DNA of 32,033 nt, from NCBI GenBank assembly GCA_001916715.1, contig MNSZ01000072.1, forward strand, positions 25,921-57,953. The letters are read 5' to 3'. Shown here in pieces: positions 15,224 to 22,657 of the stretch (within the stretch, counting starts at the first letter, position 1; the number at the start of each line of letters is the position of its first letter). A program made the translations under genes and the position numbers. The DNA comes from Firmicutes bacterium CAG:24053_14 (GTDB lineage Bacteria > Bacillota > Clostridia > Oscillospirales > Oscillospiraceae). The notes under the pieces are model-generated. The model made no database searches. It saw only the letters and a list, made by a program, of their open reading frames with translations, and was not told the origin of the DNA.

Positions 15224-16393
15224 ATGGAACACAAATCGGATTTTCTGGTGCTCGGCGGCGGCATTATCGGCTGCTCCGTGGCATACTTTCTCAGCAAAAC
15301 CGGCGCTTCCGTCACAGTTCTTGAACGCGGTGATACCGCGTTCGGAACGGCGGGCGCATCGGGCGGACTTATAAACTGGATCACCTGCGGCGAAACGCAG
15401 ATGGAGCTGTTTATGAGAAGCCAGGATATGCTCGAGCATCTTCAGGAAGAGCTCGGCGCGGACTTTGAGCTTAACTACAACAGCTACAACATGCAGATCA
15501 TCTCCAATCAGATCGAGTGGGACGCCTCGGCACAGCTCGTAAACGACTTCAAGCTCCCCGGCTTTGAGGCAAAGCTCATCGACAGCTACGAATCGCACCT
15601 GCTTGAGCCTTGCGTCACCGAGGACATGCTCGGCTCGATCTATGTTCCGAGAGTGCACTATCTCAACCCCATAAAGTTTGCTCTTGCCTACCGCAACGCA
15701 GCTGTGAAGCACGGCGCAAAGTTCGTTAACGGCGCAGAGGTAACGGAGATACTGCATGAGGGAGCTCGCGTTATCGGTGCAAAGGCAAAGGGCGAGTGCT
15801 GGTATGCCGGAACGACGATCAACTGCACCGGCGTATGGTCGGAGAAGGTCTCCGCAATGGCAGGCTCGACCGCTCCCATACATCCCATCAGAGGCGAGTT
15901 TGCGATAACCGAGCCTGTTAAGCACTTCTGCAACACAACGATCAGCAGCGCTCAGTATCAGACCATCGTTCAGCACCCCGAGCTATTCCCGGCAGCGGCT
16001 ATAAAATATAACCTCGGCTTCTCCGTCGAGCAGACCTCTACCGGCGCGTGCATAATCCACGGCACACGTGAAATGAACTCCGGTCTTGATAACGGCGTCA
16101 TTCCCGAGGTCATCGAGCTGCTCATTCAGACCGCGTGCAAGTTTATCCCCAAGCTCGGGACCCTGCGCATCATGCGCACCTATGCAGGCGTGCGACCCGG
16201 TACTCCCGACGGCGACCCGTACATCGGTCTTGTAAGCGGCGTTCCTGGCTTCTGCGAATGCTGCGGCCACGGCGGCGAGGGCATAGCTCTTTCGCCTGCG
16301 ACCGGCGAAGCTATCGCCGAGCTGCTGATCGACGGCCACACCAAGCACTGCGATATCTCTCGCTTCTCGCCCGACAGAGTTGGGAAAGCCTGA
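15224..16393 (+). CDS. DadA-like FAD-dependent D-amino/imino acid dehydrogenase subunit
   Basis: 389 residues of the DAO superfamily: LVLGGGIIGCS (9-19) and an E about 20 residues on bind the ADP of FAD; the C-terminus RPGTPDGDPYIG and GHGGEGIALSPATGE are typical of DadA/HcnC/sarcosine oxidase beta subunits. In hydroxyproline degraders the homologous subunit, with NAD/FAD and [2Fe-2S] partners, oxidises cis-4-hydroxy-D-proline to 1-pyrroline-4-hydroxy-2-carboxylate; archaeal PDH complexes use similar subunits for proline. Start ATG 15224 follows AAGGAG, 23 bp after the Mo subunit. Genes for the partner subunits follow directly. A D-imino acid as substrate is inferred from the epimerase in the same block. 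Confidence 0.85.
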   Translation: MEHKSDFLVLGGGIIGCSVAYFLSKTGASVTVLERGDTAFGTAGASGGLINWITCGETQMELFMRSQDMLEHLQEELGADFELNYNSYNMQIISNQIEWDASAQLVNDFKLPGFEAKLIDSYESHLLEPCVTEDMLGSIYVPRVHYLNPIKFALAYRNAAVKHGAKFVNGAEVTEILHEGARVIGAKAKGECWYAGTTINCTGVWSEKVSAMAGSTAPIHPIRGEFAITEPVKHFCNTTISSAQYQTIVQHPELFPAAAIKYNLGFSVEQTSTGACIIHGTREMNSGLDNGVIPEVIELLIQTACKFIPKLGTLRIMRTYAGVRPGTPDGDPYIGLVSGVPGFCECCGHGGEGIALSPATGEAIAELLIDGHTKHCDISRFSPDRVGKA

Positions 16394-16414
16394 ATACGGA
16401 AAGGAATGGTCTAA

Positions 16415-16726
16415 ATGAGTCAATCCATGAGAATAACGGATCATCCCATCCTCGGAGCGGATGAACCGAAGAAAAAAGTCACAATTTACTACGAGGGCAC
16501 GCCAATCGAGGCAAACGAAGGTGAGCCTATTGCAATCGCTCTGGCCAACGCAGGTATCCGCACTCTGTATGTTACCGAAAAGATGAATAAGCCAAGAGGT
16601 ATTTTCTGCGGCCAGGGCCGCTGCGGTTCGTGCCGTATGATAGTTGACGGAGTTCCCGATGTGAAAACCTGTTCCACACCCGTTAAGGACGGCATGATAG
16701 TGCAGGTTCAGCACGGTCTGGCATGA
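16415..16726 (+). CDS. [2Fe-2S] subunit of the D-imino-acid dehydrogenase (HcnA-like)
   Basis: 103 residues. CGQGRCGSC plus a Cys in VKTC gives the four ligands of a ferredoxin-type [2Fe-2S] cluster, in the style of HcnA and of the N-terminal domain of sarcosine oxidase alpha. It starts at ATG 16415 behind AAAGGAATG and lies between the two flavoprotein genes, 12 bp before the next. It should pass electrons between them. Confidence 0.85.
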   Translation: MSQSMRITDHPILGADEPKKKVTIYYEGTPIEANEGEPIAIALANAGIRTLYVTEKMNKPRGIFCGQGRCGSCRMIVDGVPDVKTCSTPVKDGMIVQVQHGLA

Positions 16727-16738
16727 GGAGGTATTGAC

Positions 16739-17839
16739 GTGAAAGAACTTGAACGCGAAATACTTATAATCGGTGCAGGCCCTGCCGGCCTCTCGGCAGC
16801 TATCGAGGCGGCAAAGGCCGGCGCAAAGGTGACTGTTGCCGATGAGCACGACACCATCGGCGGTCAGCTCTATAAGCAGATCCACAAATTCTTCGGCGCG
16901 GCCGATAATCATGCCGGTATGCGCGGCTTTGAAATAGCACGCAAGCTTGAGCAGGAAGCAAAAGAGCTTGGCGTTGAGTTTTGGCTCAGCACGGTTGCCT
17001 ATGGCATCTTCAAGGAAGGCGTAGGCATCGTGCGCGACGGCGATAATTTCATAGTCAAGGCAAAAAAGGTGATCGTCGCCGCAGGCGGCATTGAAAACAC
17101 CACCGCGTTCCCCGGTTCGACTCTTCCCGGCGTAATGCTCGCCGGTGCGGCACAGACCATGGCAAACATCCACCGTGTCCTGCCCGGCAAGCGTATGGTC
17201 GTTGTCGGCAGCGGAAATGTAGGCCTGATCGTCGCATATCAGATGCTTCAGGCCGGTGCCGAGGTGCTCGCAGTTGTCGAGAGGGATGACCATATAGGCG
17301 GTTACGGCGTGCATGCAGAAAGACTGCGTACGGCCGGAGTCCCCATTTTCACAGATACAGTTATTAAATGTGCATCCGGCAAGACCTCCGTTGAGGGCGT
17401 TACCACCGTCAAGCTTGACAGTAACGGTGCCGAGATCGCCGGAAGCGAGCAGAAATACACGGCCGATACTGTTATTATGGCTGTCGGTATGGCTCCGCTC
17501 ACCGAGCTTCTGTGGAACATCGGCTGCCGCTTTGAATTCATAGGCGAGCTGGGTGGTTACGTCCCCTTGCATAATGAATTTATGCAGACAAGCGTTGACG
17601 GAATTTATGCCGCCGGCGATATCGCCGGTGTAGAGGAAGCCTCCGTAGCAATGGAGGAAGGAAGCATTGCAGGCATTGCCGCGGCTTCGGCATGCGGACA
17701 TATAAGCGCCGAGGAATGCAGCGCACGCTGCGCAAGCCATATCGACGCACTTGCCGTTCTGGAAAGCGGCGAATACGACGGTGCGCGCAGCGCAGCAAGA
17801 GTAAGGAAACTCAAACTGTACAAAGCAGCCGAAAAGTAA
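16739..17839 (+). CDS. NAD/FAD-type flavoprotein subunit of the dehydrogenase (HcnB-like)
   Basis: 366 residues. The first Rossmann motif is IIGAGPAGLSAAIEA (10-24), with DTIGGQLYKQ typical of HcnB-type subunits; the second is VVVGSGNVGL; the C-terminal FAD motif is GIYAAGDIAGVEE. The start is GTG 16739, 8 bp after a GAGGAGG site. HcnB-type proteins usually end in a BFD-like [2Fe-2S] domain; this one stops just after RKLKLYKAAEK and the BFD-like domain is a separate gene at 18361. Probably it is the electron-exit subunit, passing to the ferredoxin encoded next or to NAD(P). Confidence 0.85.
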   Translation: MKELEREILIIGAGPAGLSAAIEAAKAGAKVTVADEHDTIGGQLYKQIHKFFGAADNHAGMRGFEIARKLEQEAKELGVEFWLSTVAYGIFKEGVGIVRDGDNFIVKAKKVIVAAGGIENTTAFPGSTLPGVMLAGAAQTMANIHRVLPGKRMVVVGSGNVGLIVAYQMLQAGAEVLAVVERDDHIGGYGVHAERLRTAGVPIFTDTVIKCASGKTSVEGVTTVKLDSNGAEIAGSEQKYTADTVIMAVGMAPLTELLWNIGCRFEFIGELGGYVPLHNEFMQTSVDGIYAAGDIAGVEEASVAMEEGSIAGIAAASACGHISAEECSARCASHIDALAVLESGEYDGARSAARVRKLKLYKAAEK

Positions 17840-17852
17840 GAGGTATACCACT

Positions 17853-18368
17853 ATGCACGATGGAATTATATACACCGGAGTTCCTAACAAAGAGGAGCTT
17901 AAAAACGCTCCGGGAATACCGGCAGCCGACAGGATAAAGCCCGGCGGAACGGCATTTATCGAGTGCTTGCAGACAATTGCCTGTAACCCCTGCGAAGCAA
18001 ATTGCCCGACAGGTGCGATAAGCATTGGTGCTCAGATATCGAACAGACCCGTGCTTGACACGAATAAGTGCGTCGGCTGCGGCACCTGCGTTTCCAAATG
18101 CCCCGGACTTGCTATAACCGTCATTGCGTGCAATCGTGCATCTTCAACCACCGTGCTATCCCTGCCTTATGAGTACTTTCCGCTGCCGAAAGCCGGTGAC
18201 ACGGTTGCGGCCGTGGACCGCGAGGGCAGATTTGTGTGCAATGCAAGGGTGCTTCAAGTAAAGCCCATGAGCGCACACCAGAGCACCAGCGTTGTAAAAT
18301 TTCCGGAAGAATTCACATTCAAAGTCAAGTCTATAAATACCTTTCATTGGAGGTCTAAAAATGGATGA
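17853..18368 (+). CDS. 2x[4Fe-4S] ferredoxin-like subunit
   Basis: 171 residues. Two four-Cys motifs, CNPCEANCP with its preceding CLQTIAC, and CVGCGTCVSKCP, form two [4Fe-4S] clusters at about residues 40-90. A unique C-terminal domain (about 95-171, beta-rich) follows. Similar subunits accompany archaeal and clostridial proline or D-amino acid dehydrogenase complexes. The ribosome site is weak (AAGAGGT). It overlaps the next gene by 8 bp, indicating coupled translation. It probably links the flavoproteins to the cellular ferredoxin pool or to the BFD protein. Confidence 0.85.
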   Translation: MHDGIIYTGVPNKEELKNAPGIPAADRIKPGGTAFIECLQTIACNPCEANCPTGAISIGAQISNRPVLDTNKCVGCGTCVSKCPGLAITVIACNRASSTTVLSLPYEYFPLPKAGDTVAAVDREGRFVCNARVLQVKPMSAHQSTSVVKFPEEFTFKVKSINTFHWRSKNG

Positions 18369-18621
18369 CAATGTTATCATCTGCCGTTGCCAGGAGATAA
18401 CCTACGGCGAGATCGTCAAGGCCATCGAGGACGGTGCGATTTCCGTCACGGGCGTTAAAAAGCGTGTCGGAAGCGGCATGGGAAGCTGCCAGGGCAAATA
18501 TTGCGAGCACCTTGTCGCACAGATCATTTCCGAAAAGACCGGTATCCCCGTAAGCGAGTTGCTCCCGGATACAAAGCGCGCTCCCGTTCGCCCCGTTGAC
18601 GCAAAGGTTTTTCTCAAATAA
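18361..18621 (+). CDS. BFD-like [2Fe-2S] protein
   Basis: 86 residues matching the bacterioferritin-associated ferredoxin (Fer2_BFD) fold: ICRCQEIT (7-14) and GSCQGKYC (about 41-48) give four Cys ligands, and the CQGKYC pattern is that of the C-terminal domain of HcnB and sarcosine oxidase alpha. Here the domain is free-standing, the fifth gene of the dehydrogenase set. Start ATG 18361 follows TTGGAGG and overlaps the ferredoxin gene by 8 bp. Confidence 0.85.
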   Translation: MDDNVIICRCQEITYGEIVKAIEDGAISVTGVKKRVGSGMGSCQGKYCEHLVAQIISEKTGIPVSELLPDTKRAPVRPVDAKVFLK

Positions 18622-18630
18622 AACGACAAA

Positions 18631-18665
18631 AAAGGGTCACTGTCCTTCGACTCTGACCCTTTCAC
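18631..18665 (+). terminator. Terminator at the end of the dehydrogenase operon
   Basis: AAAGGGTCA (18631-18639) pairs perfectly with TGACCCTTT (18654-18662). It is 10 bp past the BFD stop. The T-tract after the stem is short, so strength is uncertain; a leading A-run would make it work on the minus strand as well. Confidence 0.6.
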
Positions 18666-18700
18666 AGAAAGATTGCAAGATATTTTTTTGTCAAATCCTA

Positions 18701-18729
18701 TTTACTTTTCGTATTAATCCATGTATAAT
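18701..18729 (+). promoter_or_regulatory. Promoter of the LysR gene and cofactor genes
   Basis: TTTACT (18701-18706), 17-bp spacer, perfect TATAAT (18724-18729). It is followed by a GGGAGG site and ATG 18765. This is one of the best promoter matches in the window. Confidence 0.7.
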
Positions 18730-18764
18730 TATAGCATTATATAATCAATGCTCGGGAGGTTACA

Positions 18765-19694
18765 ATGAAGCTTGACCGAATTGAGATATTCTGTGCCGTT
18801 GCGCGAAATATGAGCTTTACAAAGGCGGCCGAAGAGTGCGGCGTAGCTCAGTCTGCGATCAGCATGCAGATAAAAGCTCTTGAAGATGAGCTGGGCTTTC
18901 CTCTTTTCGAGAGAAGCACAAGGAAGGTGTCCTTCACCGACGCAGGTCAGAGCTTTTATGTCGATTGCATTAAGCTCCTCACGGGATTTGACGATGCTCT
19001 CGACCGCGCCGTTTCGACCCATAAGGGCAAACGTCTTTTCATCACCATAGGCATTGAGGGTCTCATGCAGACCTCGTATAAGGCCGCGGCAATACGCAGA
19101 TTCAATGCCGCGCATCCCGATATTCAGGTGATTCCGCGTCAGGTCGAGCGCGATAAAAAGTATGAGGAGCTAAGCAGCGGAGATATTGATCTTGTTTTCG
19201 ATATCCCTCAGTATTATGTGCTTAATAATAAGATACGCAAGGCAGGCTCTATCTGCAACGACCATTGCCTTATGGTCCACAGAGAGCATCCGCTTGCATC
19301 GAAAAAGAGCGTCGGCAGGAAGGAGCTTTCCGAGTATGTCACGTTCTGGGGAGGCATCCCCAAGGTAGAGGATTACATCACAAAGCTCTATCTTAACTAT
19401 TTCCGCGATGCCGGAATCGAGCCCGAGCACGTTATCTATGTCCCGGAGCAGGACGTTGCGACCTTCATGGTCGCAGCAAACATGGGCGGCAATATCGTGC
19501 CCACCTCCGAAAAAGAGCAGATGAACACGGAAAACTTCCGCTTTATCAGGCTCGAAGCGCCGCTGACGTTTGAATCGGCCTGGCTGTATTCGTCGAAGAA
19601 TCAGAATCCGGCGCTGCCGCTTTTCATAAAAACGGTCGAGGAAATGGCCGAGGAATACAATGACGAGGCAAACCGCCGAGCGCGCAATTCTTGA
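18765..19694 (+). CDS. LysR-family transcriptional regulator
   Basis: 309 residues. The N-terminal winged HTH (about 1-60) includes MSFTKAAEECGVAQSAIS and LGFPLFERSTRKV, followed by the linker helix and a periplasmic-binding-like effector domain (about 90-295). It lies between the catabolic operons and the cofactor genes, on the same strand. LysR proteins commonly control adjacent operons in response to a pathway metabolite, so it is the best candidate to sense the imino acid or its oxidation product. The next gene starts 16 bp downstream, so it is probably co-transcribed with the cofactor genes. Confidence 0.9.
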   Translation: MKLDRIEIFCAVARNMSFTKAAEECGVAQSAISMQIKALEDELGFPLFERSTRKVSFTDAGQSFYVDCIKLLTGFDDALDRAVSTHKGKRLFITIGIEGLMQTSYKAAAIRRFNAAHPDIQVIPRQVERDKKYEELSSGDIDLVFDIPQYYVLNNKIRKAGSICNDHCLMVHREHPLASKKSVGRKELSEYVTFWGGIPKVEDYITKLYLNYFRDAGIEPEHVIYVPEQDVATFMVAANMGGNIVPTSEKEQMNTENFRFIRLEAPLTFESAWLYSSKNQNPALPLFIKTVEEMAEEYNDEANRRARNS

Positions 19695-19710
19695 ATGCGG
19701 AGGATGAGCA

Positions 19711-20559
19711 ATGAAAAAAGTGGTTCTTTTCGGCGCAGGGCAGGTCGGAGCAATGACTGCAAGATTGCTCGGCCCCGATTATATGATCGTCTGCGCTGCG
19801 GATAATTTCCCAGAAAAATGGGAGACTGAGCTTGCCGGTATTCCGGTGACTTCTCCCGAGAATAGCCTTGTCAGCGCGCCGGACACGTTCTGCTTGTGTG
19901 TGCTCGATCCCGAGCGCGAGGCGCAGATGCGCCGGCAGCTTGAGGATATCGGCTTTAACGGCGAGATAATAACGCCTGCAAGCCTTAAAATTTTTGACGC
20001 GCGCACAGCTACGATGCGCCTTATCGCCGAGCAGATAAATGCTGCGGATGTGCCGGGTGACGTCGCCGAGCTCGGCGTTTACCGCGGCGATTTCGCTGTG
20101 CTTTTAAACCTCGCTTTCAAAGAGCGGCGGCTCCACCTTTTTGATACCTTTGACGGCTTTGACGAGCGCGACATTGCAGCCGAGCGCGAAAACTCCTATT
20201 CCGGAGCCAAAGCCGGCGATTTCGGCGACACGGCCAAGGACAGCGTTGACAAGCGCTTGTTTTTCCGCGAAAAGGCCGTGTTCCACAAGGGATTTTTCCC
20301 GGATACGTTCAAAGGCTGCGAAGATCTGCGCTTTGCGTTCGTTTCGATCGACGCGGATCTATATGCACCCACTGCGGCTGCACTGCCCCTATTTTGGAAC
20401 AGACTGTCCGCCGGAGGCGCGATCATGATACACGACTATAACAGCACGCAGTTTCGCGGAGTGCGCAGAGCGGTCGATGACTTCTGCTCTGAAAACCGCA
20501 TCGTTCCGATGCCTGTGTGCGATATGCACGGCAGCGCAGTTTTGCGCAAGCCCATATAA
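19711..20559 (+). CDS. TylF/MycF-like methyltransferase with N-terminal Rossmann-like domain
   Basis: 282 residues. The N-terminal 90 or so begin VVLFGAGQVGAMTARLLG, a dinucleotide-binding-like turn. The rest matches the TylF/macrocin O-methyltransferase family: GDVAELGVYRGDFA (SAM motif), LFDTFDGFDERD, FVSIDADLY, and GAIMIHDY. Catalytic and metal-binding Asp residues are present. Family members methylate sugars or small molecules. Start ATG 19711 follows GGAGGAT. It lies in a Mo-cofactor cluster with no antibiotic or glycan genes, so its substrate here is unknown; an unrecognised cofactor modification is conceivable. Confidence 0.75.
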   Translation: MKKVVLFGAGQVGAMTARLLGPDYMIVCAADNFPEKWETELAGIPVTSPENSLVSAPDTFCLCVLDPEREAQMRRQLEDIGFNGEIITPASLKIFDARTATMRLIAEQINAADVPGDVAELGVYRGDFAVLLNLAFKERRLHLFDTFDGFDERDIAAERENSYSGAKAGDFGDTAKDSVDKRLFFREKAVFHKGFFPDTFKGCEDLRFAFVSIDADLYAPTAAALPLFWNRLSAGGAIMIHDYNSTQFRGVRRAVDDFCSENRIVPMPVCDMHGSAVLRKPI

Positions 20560-20567
20560 GAAAAGCC

Positions 20568-21632
20568 ATGAGATATATATACCTTATTCGGCACGGTGAG
20601 ATACAGGTGCCGGGAAACGAAAAACGCTGCTACAGCAGCACCGAATATCCCCTGAGCGCCAGAGGCGAAAAGCAGGCTCGTCAGCTGAGAAGCTGGGCGC
20701 AGGAGAGGGGAATAAGCCTGATCGCAGCAAGCCCGAGCGAGAGATGTGTTAAAACCGCCGAGCTGATGTCCGGCGGAAAGATCGAGATCATCGCCGACGA
20801 GGCGCTGCGCGAGGTGTCGGTAGGGCGCTGGGAAGGCCTGAGCTTTGCCGAGATACGCGAGCGCTGGCCTGAGCTGTACGAAGCCAGAGGCGAGAACATG
20901 AGCAGCGTCGCACCGCCGGGAGGCGAGAGCTTCCTTCGCGCATCCGAACGCTTTGACGATGCGCTTAAAAGCATCATGGAGTCAAACGACGGCAATATAG
21001 CAATAATATCCCACAGCGGAGTGATACGCGGCTGGCTGCACCATTACGGCGGTCACGACGAGGATATGTTCTCGATCCCCGTGCCTTGTGCGAGCATAGC
21101 CTCGCTCATATGCGACGGAAATACGATAAACCGAGCCATCGCCGGCACGCGCGCGGTGCTCACGCCCGGCGACGATGAGATCGAAGAATACTATCGCCGC
21201 TGCAAAACTCCCGAAGAGGTCATCGCGCACTGCCGCGCGGTAGCGCACGGAGCCGAACGCATAGTCGAGCAGGGCGGTATAAGCTGCAACCGCGAGCTTC
21301 TGCGTGCGGCATGCCTGCTGCACGATATGTGCCGCACCGACGGTAGAGACCACCCGGAAAACGCGGCTCACATACTCACGATGGACGCCTATCCTGCACT
21401 TGCAAGCATAGTCGCCGGGCACCACGATCTTCCGCGGCGCGCTTCGACCGAGACCGATCTGCTGTATCTGAGCGACAAGCTCTATTCCGGCGCGCAGCGC
21501 GTATCGATCGACGAGCGCTTTGAGCGCTCGAGGGCAAAATGCCGGGATGAGGAAGCGCTTAAAAAATGGAGTCAACGCTATGCGGCGGTAAGAGGCATAG
21601 TTGAAAGATATCATTTGGAGGGACAGCTGTGA
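20568..21632 (+). CDS. Histidine phosphatase fused to HD domain
   Basis: 354 residues from ATG 20568, chosen because the RHG motif should be near the N-terminus; an in-frame ATG at 20517 lies in the previous gene. Residues 1 to about 185 are a histidine phosphatase: LIRHGEI (about 5-11), SPSERCVKTA, and IISHSGVIRG with the second catalytic His. Residues about 215-350 form an HD domain: HCRAVAHGAERI, LLHDMCR, VAGHHD. A phosphatase plus an HD phosphohydrolase suggests removal of phosphate groups from a nucleotide-like or cofactor substrate. I recall similar domains linked to the nucleotidyltransferases of Mo-hydroxylase loci (Desulfovibrio DVU_1551 type), but cannot confirm the match. The next gene overlaps its stop. 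Confidence 0.8.
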   Translation: MRYIYLIRHGEIQVPGNEKRCYSSTEYPLSARGEKQARQLRSWAQERGISLIAASPSERCVKTAELMSGGKIEIIADEALREVSVGRWEGLSFAEIRERWPELYEARGENMSSVAPPGGESFLRASERFDDALKSIMESNDGNIAIISHSGVIRGWLHHYGGHDEDMFSIPVPCASIASLICDGNTINRAIAGTRAVLTPGDDEIEEYYRRCKTPEEVIAHCRAVAHGAERIVEQGGISCNRELLRAACLLHDMCRTDGRDHPENAAHILTMDAYPALASIVAGHHDLPRRASTETDLLYLSDKLYSGAQRVSIDERFERSRAKCRDEEALKKWSQRYAAVRGIVERYHLEGQL

Positions 21633-22654
21633 AACTGATAAAAACCGAAGACGCAGTGGGACAGGTATTGTGCCACGACATTACTCAGATCATCAAAGGC
21701 GTTACCAAGGACGCAGTGTTCCGCAAGGGTCATATCATAACTCCGGAGGATGTCCCCGTGCTCCTGAGCGTCGGCAAGGATAATATTTACGTCTGGGAAA
21801 AGGACGAAAATATGCTCCACGAGGATGAGGCGGCAGATATCCTGCGCAGCATATGCCAGAGCGGGAATATGCACGCCACCGAACCCAAAGAGGGCAAGAT
21901 AGAGCTTATAGCCGACTCCGACGGACTCCTGCTCATTGATCTTGAGCGCCTGCGCGCCATAAATGCACTCGGCGATATGATGATCGCAACACGGCCGTCG
22001 GGCTTCATGGTCAAAAAGGGTGACAAGCTGTGCGGTACAAGAGTAATACCTCTTGTCATAGCCAAAGAGCGCATGGAGCAGGCAAAAAAGCTGGCCGGCA
22101 GCGAGCCAATCATTCGGCTTGTGCCGGTAAGGCCGAGAAAATACGGCCTTGTCACCACCGGCAACGAGGTGTTCTACGGCCGCATACAGGATACGTTCAC
22201 GCCTGTCGTTGAGGCAAAGCTTGCCGAGTTCGGCTGCGAGATGGCTGAGCACGTCGTTTTAAACGACGATCACGAGAAGATAACTGCTGCCATAAAGAAA
22301 ATGCTCGACGACGGCTGCGAAATGGTGTTCTGCTCCGGAGGCATGAGCGTGGATCCCGACGATAAAACGCCGCTGGCGATCAAAAATACTGGAGCCAAGA
22401 TCGTCTCTTACGGTGCGCCGGTGCTCCCAGGGGCAATGTTTCTTGTATCTTATTACCCGGACGGTCGGCCGATCTGCGGTCTGCCAGGCTGCGTAATGTA
22501 CGCCAAAAGAACGATATTTGACCTCGTTCTGCCGTATCTCGTAACGGATACGCCCGTGACGGCAAAGTGGCTGTCGGGACTGGGCAACGGCGGCTTGTGC
22601 CTTAACTGCCCGGTCTGCCATTTCCCCAACTGCGGCTTCGGAAAAGGAGTATAA
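21629..22654 (+). CDS. MoeA/MoaB-like molybdopterin-binding protein with Cys-rich tail
   Basis: 341 residues, GTG start overlapping the previous stop by 4 bp and preceded by GGAGGGA. The MoCF_biosynth domain lies at about 170-320, with VTTGNEVFYG, FCSGGMSVDPDD and ICGLPGC, corresponding to the MoeA STGDE, SGGVS and GLPGNP motifs. The N-terminal part is shorter than MoeA and lacks its full domain set. The C-terminus reads CLNCPVCHFPNCGFGKGV, with four cysteines in 12 residues, a likely metal or Fe-S site. The family is found with Mo hydroxylase clusters; it probably binds molybdopterin during Mo insertion or before S/Se transfer. Confidence 0.8.
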   Translation: MKLIKTEDAVGQVLCHDITQIIKGVTKDAVFRKGHIITPEDVPVLLSVGKDNIYVWEKDENMLHEDEAADILRSICQSGNMHATEPKEGKIELIADSDGLLLIDLERLRAINALGDMMIATRPSGFMVKKGDKLCGTRVIPLVIAKERMEQAKKLAGSEPIIRLVPVRPRKYGLVTTGNEVFYGRIQDTFTPVVEAKLAEFGCEMAEHVVLNDDHEKITAAIKKMLDDGCEMVFCSGGMSVDPDDKTPLAIKNTGAKIVSYGAPVLPGAMFLVSYYPDGRPICGLPGCVMYAKRTIFDLVLPYLVTDTPVTAKWLSGLGNGGLCLNCPVCHFPNCGFGKGV

Positions 22655-22657
22655 AGC

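Noticed and set aside
15983..18025. 680-codon open frame on the minus strand
   Set aside because: It lies antisense to four genes with clear Fe-S and flavin motifs. It has no recognisable domain, and such frames are common opposite GC-biased coding DNA.
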